Shown: piece by piece, positions 43,473 to 52,584 of the stretch
How the letters are laid out: each line of letters begins with the position of its first letter
Numbering within the stretch: position 1 is the first letter of the stretch
Notes under the pieces: model-generated
Database searches by the model: none
Told to the model about the DNA's origin: nothing
What the model saw: the letters and a program-made list of their open reading frames with translations, nothing else
Made by a program: the position numbers and the translations under genes
Assembly: GCF_900182695.1 (NCBI RefSeq)
Contig: NZ_FXTK01000020.1
Span: 1 to 64,000, forward strand
Direction: 5' to 3'
Source: Paracoccus laeviglucosivorans
GTDB lineage: Bacteria > Pseudomonadota > Alphaproteobacteria > Rhodobacterales > Rhodobacteraceae
Length of the DNA stretch: 64,000 nt

Positions 43473-44105
43473 TCAGGCGGCGTTGAACATTCCGGCGATC
43501 TCGGCCGCGGTCATCCGCGTCATGCGCTTGTTCTGATAGGTAAAGGTGCCGCCTTCGGGCGTGGCGGTAAACCGTTTCTGCCCTTCGCCCTGCATCCGTC
43601 CCGCATAGATCACCGCGCCGCTGGCTTTGCGATAGATCGTCACAGCGGTTTCCGGTTTCGGCTCGCCCTCGACAAAGCCAAGCACATAGCGGGTTTTCTT
43701 GAAGCTGTAGCCCGCATGGACCAGCAAAGTGGCGATGTTGCCATCCAGCTGGCGATAGGGCACGGCGGCGATATGGTCGGTCGTTTCGCGCGCGACGACG
43801 GGCGGGACACGTGCCGAACGGATCTCGGGCGGGATGCGGTCGGGGGGCAGGGGCTGGCGCAGGTCCGACAGCGGCGCATATCCCGTCAGGCCATCCGCCT
43901 CGACGGCCAGCGCGGCCCAGATGTTACCGTTTTCCGCACAATCCCCACCGATCCCGATCGAGTAGTCGTAAAACCACGTGCCCTCCTGCGGGGAAATCGC
44001 GGTCCTGCCGCGGCGTTCAAGCCTGCGGTTCAGATCGGCAAGCGCCTGATCGGCGCGATCGGGGGCAAATTGATAAACGCGGTCTAAGCTTGTCACGGCT
44101 TTCAT
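43473..44105 (-). CDS. Conserved-looking hypothetical protein
   Basis: 210 aa, no signal peptide or membrane helix. Recognisable only as a soluble alpha/beta protein with a GTWFYDYSIGIGGDC segment near residue 45 and a C-terminal TFTYQNKRMTRMTAAEIAGMF. It is preceded by CAGGG and ends 27 bp from the solo luxR end (convergent). No family is recognised. Confidence 0.65.
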   Translation of the reverse strand: MKAVTSLDRVYQFAPDRADQALADLNRRLERRGRTAISPQEGTWFYDYSIGIGGDCAENGNIWAALAVEADGLTGYAPLSDLRQPLPPDRIPPEIRSARVPPVVARETTDHIAAVPYRQLDGNIATLLVHAGYSFKKTRYVLGFVEGEPKPETAVTIYRKASGAVIYAGRMQGEGQKRFTATPEGGTFTYQNKRMTRMTAAEIAGMFNAA

Positions 44106-44245
44106 AGGACCCTGAAACTTCTAACAAATGTAAATGCATGAAACGTCTTTAAACATGCGGCGGGCATTATTGCCACCTGCCTAAAGCGTAAGAAAATCGG
44201 GGCAGGGCGGTCAGGGATCAGCGCCCCGCCCAAACTGACGCTGCG

Positions 44246-44860
44246 TCAACGGTCGCGGCGTTTCAGCACGGCATATGATCGCAGGTCGATGACGGCCTTG
44301 GCGGTTGCGGCGATGGCCAGCGCGCACAGGGCGGCCTTTGATGCCGTTCCCATGGTTCCCTCGATCAGCATTGCGTGCAGGGCGGTGCAGATCACGGTCA
44401 GCGACACCAGCGCGGTATGGCCAAGCCGCCAGATGCCCGGTCGCATCCGCAGCGGGCGCCGCAATGCGGCCATCAGCGCTGCCGCGAACAACGCCCACAT
44501 CGCAACGACACCCCAGACCGAAAACGGCGTCGGAGAGGCGAACAGCAAGGCGTCGATCACATCGGGCGGGCTGGTCAGCCAAAGGCCGCCGACATGGACG
44601 ACGACGCACAGGATCAGCGCCGCGCCGATCCAGCGATGCAGGCGCCGCCCGCGTGGCCGGGGCAGACCAGGCAGATAGCCCGCCGCCAGCAGGGGCTGGA
44701 TCAGCAGAATGGCAAGGGCCAGCACCCCCGCCAGCCCGGCGGCGATATAGACGGGATCACGCCATTCCAGCAGCGGACTGGTTGCTGCAACTGCCAGCGG
44801 CACCGCTATCGCAGCTGCAAGCAGCGGCCAAAGCAGGTTTCTGCGCAAACGATCCAGCAA
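44246..44860 (-). CDS. Ferric-reductase-like / cytochrome-b-type membrane protein
   Basis: 204 aa with about six hydrophobic helices and the histidines expected to bind heme in a ferric-reductase-like transmembrane domain (RRLHRWIG, VVHVGGLW, RLGHTALVS, LHAMLIEG). The start is a TTG at 44860 two bases after the previous stop. It probably passes electrons across the membrane, perhaps to the Tat-exported partner encoded just before it. Confidence 0.75.
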   Translation of the reverse strand: MLDRLRRNLLWPLLAAAIAVPLAVAATSPLLEWRDPVYIAAGLAGVLALAILLIQPLLAAGYLPGLPRPRGRRLHRWIGAALILCVVVHVGGLWLTSPPDVIDALLFASPTPFSVWGVVAMWALFAAALMAALRRPLRMRPGIWRLGHTALVSLTVICTALHAMLIEGTMGTASKAALCALAIAATAKAVIDLRSYAVLKRRDR

Positions 44861-44862
44861 GA

Positions 44863-45363
44863 TCAGGCCGGCTGCAGAACGAAATCCGCGCTCAACGTGG
44901 TATCGCGGGCGCTTGACATGACGGGCCGCAGAAAGACCGTTTCGAAATCGCCGCTGTCATAGGCCAGATGCCCATGCGGCTGGCCGAAGACGGGCACGAT
45001 CTGCGGCATCTCCAGCCGGAACGAGCCGTCCGCAGCCGTCAGCGTCGCGCCCTGACTTTGGGGATCACGTTCGCGCCCTTCGGTGGTATGGGCCCAGATC
45101 TGGATGCGGATGCCGGAAAGGGGCGCACCGTCGCCCGCGCGACGCACCGTGCCGGTCATCCAGAAACCGCCGCCGCCGATCCGCTGGACGATCGGCGCGC
45201 CGGGCAGGTAATTATTCCTGCCCCCGCGCATGGTCGGCGTCGGTGCAAGCCCCTGCGCCACGGCCGGGCGGATAAGACCGGTCGTCCCGGCGATGGCTGC
45301 GGCGCCGGTGAACGCGCTGCCCATGGACAGAAAGCGGCGACGGGTGGATTGCATGGCTGTCAT
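44863..45363 (-). CDS. Tat-exported intradiol-dioxygenase-like protein
   Basis: 166 aa. A twin-arginine signal (STRRRFLSMG then a hydrophobic stretch to RPAVA) directs it to the periplasm. The body resembles the catalytic domain of intradiol ring-cleavage dioxygenases: YLPGAP, GTVRRAGDGAPLSGIRIQIWAHTTEG, TAADGSFRLEMP and PHGHLAY. The two-His motif (HGH) and one Tyr are present, but the second iron-ligand Tyr is not seen, so catalysis is uncertain. It is coupled to the cytochrome-b-type gene. Confidence 0.7.
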   Translation of the reverse strand: MTAMQSTRRRFLSMGSAFTGAAAIAGTTGLIRPAVAQGLAPTPTMRGGRNNYLPGAPIVQRIGGGGFWMTGTVRRAGDGAPLSGIRIQIWAHTTEGRERDPQSQGATLTAADGSFRLEMPQIVPVFGQPHGHLAYDSGDFETVFLRPVMSSARDTTLSADFVLQPA

Positions 45364-45531
45364 CTGGTCCCCATGGCTTCTGGAAACCCGCGTCCTGAAA
45401 ACGGCGGGTTCGGTCACGATCAGGCGGGTGCGATTACAGTCGAATTGTAGCGCTGCCAGATGACAATTGCGACGTAAAGCTGGGCACGACCTCGTGATCC
45501 GGGCGCGAGGTGGGGGGCGGCCCGATATGGG

Positions 45532-48500
45532 CTAGCCCGCTGATGCCGCCCGGTTCCTGGGTGCGGCCAATCGTTCCTCGATCACCCGCACGATCAGAAA
45601 CATCGCGGGCACCACAAAGATCGACAGCACAGTCGAAATCGCCATGCCCGACACGACCGATATGCCGATCGACCGGCTGGCATTCGCACCCGCGCCCGTC
45701 GCCAGCACCAAAGGCACCATGCCAAGGATGAACGCCAACGAGGTCATCAGGATCGGGCGAAAGCGCAGCCGCCCTGCGGTCAGCGCGGCATCCATCAGCC
45801 CCGCCCCCTGCCTGATGCGCAGATCCCGCGCGAATTCGACGATCAGGATGGCATTCTTGGCGGCCAAAGCGATCAGCAGGATCAGCCCGATCTGGGTATA
45901 TAGCGTGTTTTGCAGCCCCAGTGGCAGCATCACCGCCACGGTCCCCGCCAAAGCCAAAGGCACGGACAGGATCACCGGCACCGGCCCCAGCCAGCTTTCA
46001 TATTGCGCGGCCAGCACGAAATAGACCAGCAGCAGCGCCAGACCAAAGGCGATGTAGATCTGCCCGCCCGCGACCTCCTCCTGATAGGACATGGCGGTCC
46101 ATTCCGTGGCCATGCCGGGGGGCAGGGTTTCGGCGGCGATCTGTTCCATGATCGCCATCGCCTCGCCCGAGCCTATATCGGCAGCGCCCCGCCCGCTGAT
46201 CGTCACCGCAGGATGCAGATTGTATAGCGAGATCAGCGATGGTCCCACCGCCTCGGACATGGTGATCAGGCTGCCCAGCGGAACCTGATTGCCCGCCGCA
46301 TTGGGCACGCGCAGCCGCGCGATTTCCGCGATCCGGTCGCGGTAATCGCCATCGGCCTGCAGATAGACCTGAAAGGTCTGCCCGAAACGGGTGAACTGGT
46401 TGACATAGGACGCGCCCAGATAGCCCGACAGCGCGCCGAAGATGTCATCGGTCGCAACGCCGAAATTCGCGGCCTTGGTGCGGTCGATTTGCACGGACAT
46501 CTGCGGCGTTTCCGTATTGGCGTTGACCTGTGCCATCTGGATGCGCGGGTCTTCGAGCGCGCGGGTCGTGATCTGGCGGGCAGCGGCGGTCAGGCGCGCG
46601 AAATCGGCGCTGCCATCGGTCAGCTCGACCGCCATGGTAAAGCCGCCGGTATTGCCGATCCCCTGAATGGGCGGCGGCGGCAGCACGGTCGCGGTTCCGT
46701 CGGACAGGCCATGCAACGCGCCAGACAGCGCCTGATAGGTTTCCAGAAAGCCGCGTTCCTTGCGTTCGTCCCACGGCTTCAACACGACATAGGCCATCCC
46801 GGCATGAGAGACGGGCGCATTGGCATCCATCAGCGACACGCCCGCGACGGTGATGACGTTTTCGACCTCGGGGATGTCTTGCAGCCGCGTCTGAATTTCG
46901 CGCAGGGTCGTGTCGCTGCGTTCCAGCGATGCGCCGGGCGGCAGTTGCGCGGTCACCACGAAATAGCCCTGATCCTCGGGCGGCAGAAAGCCTGCGGGCA
47001 CGCGCGACAGCCCGGCAAAGGCCAGCGCCACCAGCAAAAGCGCGGCCCCCGTCACCACCCAGCGCCAGCGCAGCAACCGGCCCAGCAACCATGCGTAGCC
47101 GTTTTCCAGACGGGTAAAGCCACGCTCGAACAGGCGATAGACGATGTTGCGCTGCGCCACCGGCTTGATGGGGCGCATCCACAAGGCGGCCTGCACGGGC
47201 TTCAGCGTCACCGCGTTGACGGCGCTGATCAGCGCGGTCGCGGCGATGACCAGCGCGAATTGCTGGTATAGCTGGCCGGTCAGCCCCGGCAGGAACGCGG
47301 CGGGCAGAAACACCGCGATCAGGACCAGCGTGATGCCGATGATCGGGCCGAACAGTTCCCCCATCGCCGTTTCGGCGGCGGCGGGGCCGTCCAGCCCGTC
47401 CTCCAGATGCCGCGCCGTGCCCTCGACGATGACGATGGCATCATCGACGACGATGCCGATGGCCAGCACCAGCGCGAAAAGCGTGGACATGTTGATCGTG
47501 AACCCCATCGCGGCCATGGCGGCGAAAGCGCCGACCAGCGTCACGGGCACGGTGGTCGCAGGCACCAGCATCGCCCGCCAGTCCTGCAGGAACAGCAAGA
47601 TGACGCCCAGCACGATCAGACATGCCTCGATCAGCGTCTTGTAGACCGTGTGGACCGAGGCATCGACGAATTCGGTGGTGTTGAAGGGGATCGAATAGCT
47701 CAGGCCTTCGGGAAAGTCCTGTGCCAGCCGGTCGATCTCGGCCTCGACCGCCGCATAGACCTCCAGCGCGTTCGCTTCGGGAAGTTGGCTGATCGCAATC
47801 GCGGCCGAGGGGCGGCCGTTCAACCGGAACACCTGCCCATAGGATTTCGAGCCAAGCTCGATCCGGGCCACATCGCCCAGCCGGACCACGGCCTGCGTGT
47901 CGGGGTCGGTCTTGACGGCGATATTTTCAAACTCGGTCAGTTCGGACAGGCGGCCCTGAATATCCAGCACGGTCTGAAAGCCCTGCCCGCTGGCGACGGG
48001 GGGCTGGCCGATCTGGCCGCCGGATGCGGTCTGGCTTTGGCTTTCGATGGCGCGCGAAACGTCTGCAGGCGTCAGGCCAAGGGATTGCAGGCGGTCGGGG
48101 TCCAGCCAGACCCGCATCGCGTAATCGCCCGCCCCGAAGATCGTGACATCGCCCACCCCCGGCACGCGGGCCAGAGAATCGACCATGTTGATCTTGGCAT
48201 AGTTCGACAGGAACAGGCTGTCATAGCGGTCATCCGCCGAATTCAGCGCCGCGAAAGCCAGGATCGAGGTCGAACGCTTGCGCACGTTCACGCCCTGCGT
48301 TTGCACGGCGGCGGGCAATTGCGCCTGCGCTGCGGCCACGCGGTTCTGCACCAGGATCTGCGCCTGATCGGGGTCGGTGCCGATGTCGAATGTGACGGTC
48401 AGGTTATAGCTGCCATCGCTGGCGCTGGTGGATTGCATGTAAAGCATCCCCTGCACGCCATTCACCTGCCGCTCGATGGGCAGGCCCACGGTCTCCATCA

Positions 48501-48672
48501 CCGCCTTGGCGCTGCTGCCGGGAAAACGCGCGGTGACCTGCACGGTCGGCGGCACGACATTGGGATATTGCGCCACGGGCAGTTGCAGCACGGCGACAAT
48601 GCCGATCAGCAGGGTGACAAGCGCGATGGTATTGGCCAGCACCGGATGCTGAATGAAAAAGCGCGAGAACAT
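45532..48672 (-). CDS. RND efflux transporter, inner-membrane pump (HAE1/AcrB type)
   Basis: 1046 aa, full length for the HAE1 family. It begins MFSRFFIQHPVLANTIALVTLLIGI. The proton-relay Asp pair is in GIVVDDAIVIVEG (TM4), and the partner Lys in ALAAKNAILIVEFARDLR (TM10). It exports drugs or other amphiphiles by proton antiport with the adaptor encoded just upstream. No outer-membrane factor is encoded here, so a TolC-type protein elsewhere must be used. The ATG at 48672 lies four bases after the adaptor stop. Confidence 0.95.
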   Translation of the reverse strand: MFSRFFIQHPVLANTIALVTLLIGIVAVLQLPVAQYPNVVPPTVQVTARFPGSSAKAVMETVGLPIERQVNGVQGMLYMQSTSASDGSYNLTVTFDIGTDPDQAQILVQNRVAAAQAQLPAAVQTQGVNVRKRSTSILAFAALNSADDRYDSLFLSNYAKINMVDSLARVPGVGDVTIFGAGDYAMRVWLDPDRLQSLGLTPADVSRAIESQSQTASGGQIGQPPVASGQGFQTVLDIQGRLSELTEFENIAVKTDPDTQAVVRLGDVARIELGSKSYGQVFRLNGRPSAAIAISQLPEANALEVYAAVEAEIDRLAQDFPEGLSYSIPFNTTEFVDASVHTVYKTLIEACLIVLGVILLFLQDWRAMLVPATTVPVTLVGAFAAMAAMGFTINMSTLFALVLAIGIVVDDAIVIVEGTARHLEDGLDGPAAAETAMGELFGPIIGITLVLIAVFLPAAFLPGLTGQLYQQFALVIAATALISAVNAVTLKPVQAALWMRPIKPVAQRNIVYRLFERGFTRLENGYAWLLGRLLRWRWVVTGAALLLVALAFAGLSRVPAGFLPPEDQGYFVVTAQLPPGASLERSDTTLREIQTRLQDIPEVENVITVAGVSLMDANAPVSHAGMAYVVLKPWDERKERGFLETYQALSGALHGLSDGTATVLPPPPIQGIGNTGGFTMAVELTDGSADFARLTAAARQITTRALEDPRIQMAQVNANTETPQMSVQIDRTKAANFGVATDDIFGALSGYLGASYVNQFTRFGQTFQVYLQADGDYRDRIAEIARLRVPNAAGNQVPLGSLITMSEAVGPSLISLYNLHPAVTISGRGAADIGSGEAMAIMEQIAAETLPPGMATEWTAMSYQEEVAGGQIYIAFGLALLLVYFVLAAQYESWLGPVPVILSVPLALAGTVAVMLPLGLQNTLYTQIGLILLIALAAKNAILIVEFARDLRIRQGAGLMDAALTAGRLRFRPILMTSLAFILGMVPLVLATGAGANASRSIGISVVSGMAISTVLSIFVVPAMFLIVRVIEERLAAPRNRAASAG

Positions 48673-48676
48673 GGGT

Positions 48677-49831
48677 CTATCTTTCCTGCGGCGCGATCTG
48701 CTGGCCTGCGGCCACACCCGCAAGGACGTTGGCCGCGACCAGATCGGTTTCGGCAAGCGCCCCGGTCACGGGCTGCAGATCGCCGGTCTTTTCCAGCAAC
48801 GTGACGGCGCGCCGCTCAAGCCTGTTTTCCGGGCCCACGGCCAGCACATATCGGCCCTGCTGATCGGTTCCCACGGCCGCGACCGGGACCATCAGCGCGG
48901 GCTGGCGGTCCAGCGGGATGCGCAGGCGCAGGAACATGCCCGGCACAAGCGCGCGGTCGGGATTGTCGAACACCGCCCGCAATTCCAGCGTGCCGGAATC
49001 GGTCGAGGTCGCGGGCGCGGCATAGTCCAGCCGCCCGGTCAGGGGAAAATCCGCGTCGATCTGCGTCCCGGCCTGCACCGTGATGGCGGCAAGATCGGGC
49101 ATCTGCTGGCCGCGCAGCGCGGCGCGGATGCGCAGCATTTCTGTTTCGGGGATCGCGAAGGTGACGTGAACGGGGTCCAGCACCATGATTTCGGCCAGTT
49201 CGGTCGCGCCCTCGACGCCGACCAGCGCGCCGACATCCTGCCTATGCGCGGTGACGACGCCCGAAAAAGGTGCGGTGACGGTGGTATAGCCCAGATCGAT
49301 GCGCGCGGTGTCCAGCGTGGCTTTTGCCGCGTCAAGCTGGGCGCGGGCCGCATCGCGGCGGGTCTGCGCGTCCTCGGCCGTGGCGCGCGCCGCAGCCGAG
49401 GTTTCGACCAGACGGCGCTGGCGGTCGTAATCGCGCTGCGCCTGAACAAGTGCGGCGTTCGCCTCGGCCACGCTGGCTTCGGCCTGTGCCACCTGCGCGC
49501 GGTAAAGATCGTCCTCGATGCGGAACAGGGGCTGACCCGCCTGCACCGATGCGCCGTCGCGATATTCGACCGACCGCAGCGCACCCTTGACCCGCGCGGT
49601 CACGGTGACACGGGCCAGCGCATCGGCCCAGCCGGTCGCGTGCAGATAGCGCGGCACGGGCCGGGACAGGGGGCGGGCCACCTGAATAATCGGCGGCGCG
49701 ACCTTGGTTTCGGGCGGCGCATCACCGGGGCGGACCGCAACGGTCAGGGCGACCGCTCCGCCGAAAAGCAGCAGCAGGATCAGGATGTTGCGCAGGCGGT
49801 GGCCGCGCGCTTGTCTGGGTTCATGCGTCAT
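48677..49831 (-). CDS. RND efflux periplasmic adaptor (HlyD/MFP family)
   Basis: 384 aa. A signal-anchor helix (about residues 14-33) precedes a barrel-sandwich/lipoyl region and a long coiled coil (residues about 115-185, with heptads such as AQVAQAEASVAEANAALVQAQRDYDRQRRLVE). GYTTVTAPFSGVVTAHRQDVGALV is the family's lipoyl half-motif. It links the pump to an outer-membrane channel. Divergent two-component genes are nearby. Confidence 0.93.
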   Translation of the reverse strand: MTHEPRQARGHRLRNILILLLLFGGAVALTVAVRPGDAPPETKVAPPIIQVARPLSRPVPRYLHATGWADALARVTVTARVKGALRSVEYRDGASVQAGQPLFRIEDDLYRAQVAQAEASVAEANAALVQAQRDYDRQRRLVETSAAARATAEDAQTRRDAARAQLDAAKATLDTARIDLGYTTVTAPFSGVVTAHRQDVGALVGVEGATELAEIMVLDPVHVTFAIPETEMLRIRAALRGQQMPDLAAITVQAGTQIDADFPLTGRLDYAAPATSTDSGTLELRAVFDNPDRALVPGMFLRLRIPLDRQPALMVPVAAVGTDQQGRYVLAVGPENRLERRAVTLLEKTGDLQPVTGALAETDLVAANVLAGVAAGQQIAPQER

Positions 49832-49892
49832 GGATCACCTTGGCAGGCACCGACCCCGCATCCCGCCTGCGCAGGATGGGGGTCGGCATGCC

Positions 49893-50138
49893 CTATTCCG
49901 CCTTGGCGGCGCGGATCGCGTCCAGCGTGGTGGTGCAGGGCTGCGAAAGCTGCGATTCCTGCGCTTGGATGCAGGCCATCAGTTCACCATCGCCGGGGCG
50001 GATGCCGGGGCAAAGCGTCCTGACATCCTGTGTGCAGTTCGCCTTGATCGCCAGCGCCTCGTCCCGCGTCAGCTTTTGCTGCGCCAGTGCCGGGGTCGCG
50101 CTGGTCAAAGCCAGCAAGATAAGGCCGTATCGGTTCAT
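49893..50138 (-). CDS. Small secreted Cys-rich repeat protein
   Basis: 81 aa. The signal peptide is about residues 1-19 (MNRYGLILLALTSATPALA). The mature part has four Cys in a GLG1/cysteine-rich-repeat pattern (C-x6-7-C, then C-x11-C in CTQDVRTLCPGIRPGDGELMACIQAQESQLSQPCTTTL). It lies just before the RND adaptor gene on the same strand and may be part of the same regulon. Function is unknown. Confidence 0.75.
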   Translation of the reverse strand: MNRYGLILLALTSATPALAQQKLTRDEALAIKANCTQDVRTLCPGIRPGDGELMACIQAQESQLSQPCTTTLDAIRAAKAE

Positions 50139-50470
50139 GCGTCTGTCCTTTCAACTGTCATTGGTCGGAACATCGCCGCGATGCGGGCCGAAGCGCCCGG
50201 CAAGGAACCGTGAGCCCGCGACTTGCGGCACCCCATCGCGGCGATGCCCCCGGCCGGACGCGCCATGCAAAGACGCCCGGCCGCTGGGAACATGCCGGGG
50301 CGGCGTGGTGGGAAACCCGCCGACCGGCATGGGGCTGTTCTAGCGGGGCGCGGTGAACCCGGTTCGAACGGCGCGCGTCGAATTGTTGCGTTTTGTGAAC
50401 GGGGCTTGCGGGCAGGTAAAATCCGGCCTCTGGTGCTTGCTTTCGTGGCGGCCTGCCGCAGAATGGCCGC
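50139..50470. other. Divergent control region between efflux and two-component genes
   Basis: 332 bp without a gene. It should hold promoters for both directions. A GAACCcGGTTC dyad (about 50356-50366) and a TTCGA...TCGAA pair just after it are candidate regulator sites, weakly supported. Confidence 0.4.
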
Positions 50471-51190
50471 ATGGAAAACGGCGCAACCATCCTTGTGGTC
50501 GAGGACGATCCCGAAATCCGCAGCCTTGTCGCGGCGCTTTTGCGCAATGACGGCCTGCGCCCGACCGAGGCGCAGGATGCCGCCACGATGGACCGCCTGC
50601 GTGCGTCCGAGCCGCCCGATCTGATCATCCTTGACCTGATGCTGCCCGGCGAGGACGGGCTGTCGATCTGCCGCCGCCTGCGGGCGGAAAGCAATGTGCC
50701 GATCCTGATGCTGACCGCACGCGGCGATGAAATCGACCGCGTGGTCGGGCTGGAGATCGGGGCCGATGATTACGTGGTCAAACCCTTCAGCCCGCGCGAA
50801 TTGCTGGCCCGCGTCCGCGCCCTGCTGCGCCGCGCCCGGATGGAGGCACCGGGGGCCGCCGCGCGGCGCTGCTATGGTTTCGACCGCTTTGTCATTGATC
50901 TGGACGCCCGTCAGTTGAACGACCGCGACGGCGTGGCGGTGGCGCTGACCAGTGCCGAATTCGATCTGCTGGCCTGTTTCGTCAGCCAGCCGCGCCGCGT
51001 GCTGACGCGCGAACAGCTTTTGGACCGCACGCGCGGGCGCAGCGCGGATCCCTTCGACCGGACGATCGACGTCCTGATCTCGCGTCTGCGTCGCAAGCTG
51101 GATGCGGCCAGCCCCGGCACGGCGCTGATCGCCACGGTGCGCAATGGCGGCTATCTGCTGACCGTGCCCGTGCAGCCGCTTGCTGCATGA
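50471..51190 (+). CDS. OmpR-family response regulator
   Basis: 239 aa. The receiver domain has the acidic pair in VVEDDPEI, phospho-acceptor Asp in IILDLMLPGEDG and Lys in YVVKPFSPRELLARV. The winged-helix DNA-binding domain is VALTSAEFDLLACFVSQPRRVLTREQLLDRTRGRSADPFDRTIDVLISRLRRKL. It is coupled to the kinase by an ATGA overlap and divergent to the RND operon, which it probably controls. Confidence 0.94.
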   Translation: MENGATILVVEDDPEIRSLVAALLRNDGLRPTEAQDAATMDRLRASEPPDLIILDLMLPGEDGLSICRRLRAESNVPILMLTARGDEIDRVVGLEIGADDYVVKPFSPRELLARVRALLRRARMEAPGAAARRCYGFDRFVIDLDARQLNDRDGVAVALTSAEFDLLACFVSQPRRVLTREQLLDRTRGRSADPFDRTIDVLISRLRRKLDAASPGTALIATVRNGGYLLTVPVQPLAA

Positions 51191-52515
51191 TGGCGCTGAC
51201 CCTTGCCCGCCGTCTGGGGCTGTTGGCGGTGGTGATGCTGCTGCTGGTCTGGCTGGGCGTGCTGCTGGCGGGCTATAGTCCCAGCGACAGCCGCATCCTG
51301 ACCTTTCGACCGCTGCCCGCGCAGGTCGCGGGCATCGTCGATACGGTGACGCGGACCCCGCCCGCCGGACGCGCCGCGCTGCTGGCGGCGCTGAACGGCC
51401 CGAACCAGCAGGTGCGCATCGATCCGCCCGGCGCTGCACCCACGCCACAGGCCCGCCGTCTGGATGAACGTCTGATGCAGGCCTATCGCGCGGCCCTGCC
51501 GGACAGGGATTTTCAGGCGCTGCGTTTCATGGCCGACTATCCGGCCACCACCGTGCCCCGCGTCGGCTGGGGCAGGCGCGAGGTGATTGAGCTGCGCATC
51601 CCCTTGCCCAAGCACGAGACGCTGGTGATCCGGCGCATGGCTGATCTGGTGACGACGCCCTTTGGTGCGCCGCTGGGGCTGGTCGCGGGGCTGATCGGCA
51701 CGGCCATCGCACTGATCGCGCTGATCGCGATGTATCTGGAACTGCGCCCTTTGGCGGGGCTTTCGCGGGCAGTCGATCGGGTCGATCTGACGGGCGCGCC
51801 CGCCGTGCTGCCCGATCCGCGCCGCAAAAGCCCCGAACTGGCCCGGCTGATCCGGGCCTTTGACCGGCTGCAGACGCGGCTGTCCCGGCTGTTGCGCGCC
51901 CGCTTTGTGCTGGTTGCGGGCATTTCGCATGACGTGCGGACCTATGCCACGCGCCTGCGCCTGCGGGTCGAGGCGATCCCCGATCCCGACCAGCGTGCCC
52001 GCGCCGTGCGCGACATCGAAGACATGATCCAGCTTTTGAACGACGCGCTGCTGGCCTCTCGTGTCGGTGCGGGCGATCTGGTCGAGGAGTTGCTGGACCT
52101 GTCCGACATCGCCCGGCGCGAGGTCGAGGACCGGGCCGGGATGCCCGTCACCCTGCATGGCAGCCCGCCCGCCATGCCGGTCCTTGGCGATCTGCTGGCC
52201 CTGCGCCGCATGATCGGCAACCTGATTGAAAATGCGGTGAAATACGGACATGCCGCGCGGGTCACGCCCCTGATTGCAGATGGCATGGCCTGCGTCGATG
52301 TCGAGGATGACGGCCCCGGACTGCCGCCCGATGTGACCGAAACCTTTGGCGAGCCTTTCGTGCGGGGCGAAACTTCGCGCAGCCGCGACACGGGCGGCGC
52401 GGGGCTGGGTCTCTCGATCGTTCGCAACCTTGCCGAGGCGCATGGCGGATCGCTGACGATCATCCGCAACGGTCCCGCCGGATTGCGCCTGCGCGTTGCC
52501 GTGCCGCTATACTGA
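51187..52515 (+). CDS. Sensor histidine kinase
   Basis: 442 aa. Two transmembrane helices (about residues 8-28 and 158-182) flank a periplasmic sensor segment. A HAMP-like linker follows, then an H-box with His in AGISHDVRTYATRLRLR, N-box LIENAVKYG and G-boxes VEDDGPGLP and GGAGLGLSIVRNLAEAHGG. The Pro-Leu usually after HD(L/V)RT is Tyr-Ala here. It is partner of the regulator at 50471-51190. Confidence 0.92.
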   Translation: MMALTLARRLGLLAVVMLLLVWLGVLLAGYSPSDSRILTFRPLPAQVAGIVDTVTRTPPAGRAALLAALNGPNQQVRIDPPGAAPTPQARRLDERLMQAYRAALPDRDFQALRFMADYPATTVPRVGWGRREVIELRIPLPKHETLVIRRMADLVTTPFGAPLGLVAGLIGTAIALIALIAMYLELRPLAGLSRAVDRVDLTGAPAVLPDPRRKSPELARLIRAFDRLQTRLSRLLRARFVLVAGISHDVRTYATRLRLRVEAIPDPDQRARAVRDIEDMIQLLNDALLASRVGAGDLVEELLDLSDIARREVEDRAGMPVTLHGSPPAMPVLGDLLALRRMIGNLIENAVKYGHAARVTPLIADGMACVDVEDDGPGLPPDVTETFGEPFVRGETSRSRDTGGAGLGLSIVRNLAEAHGGSLTIIRNGPAGLRLRVAVPLY

Positions 52516-52550
52516 TTCAGGCTTTGCCGGGGTGACATGAGGGGGGGGGC

Positions 52551-52572
52551 GGGCAGGCCGATAAGCCTGCCC
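52551..52572. terminator. Terminator-like hairpin between convergent genes
   Basis: An 8-bp perfect stem GGGCAGGC / GCCTGCCC with a 6-nt loop, beside a run of nine G, separates the kinase gene from the convergent Calx-beta gene. It probably serves both directions. Confidence 0.6.
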
Positions 52573-52584
52573 ACGATCAGCGCG

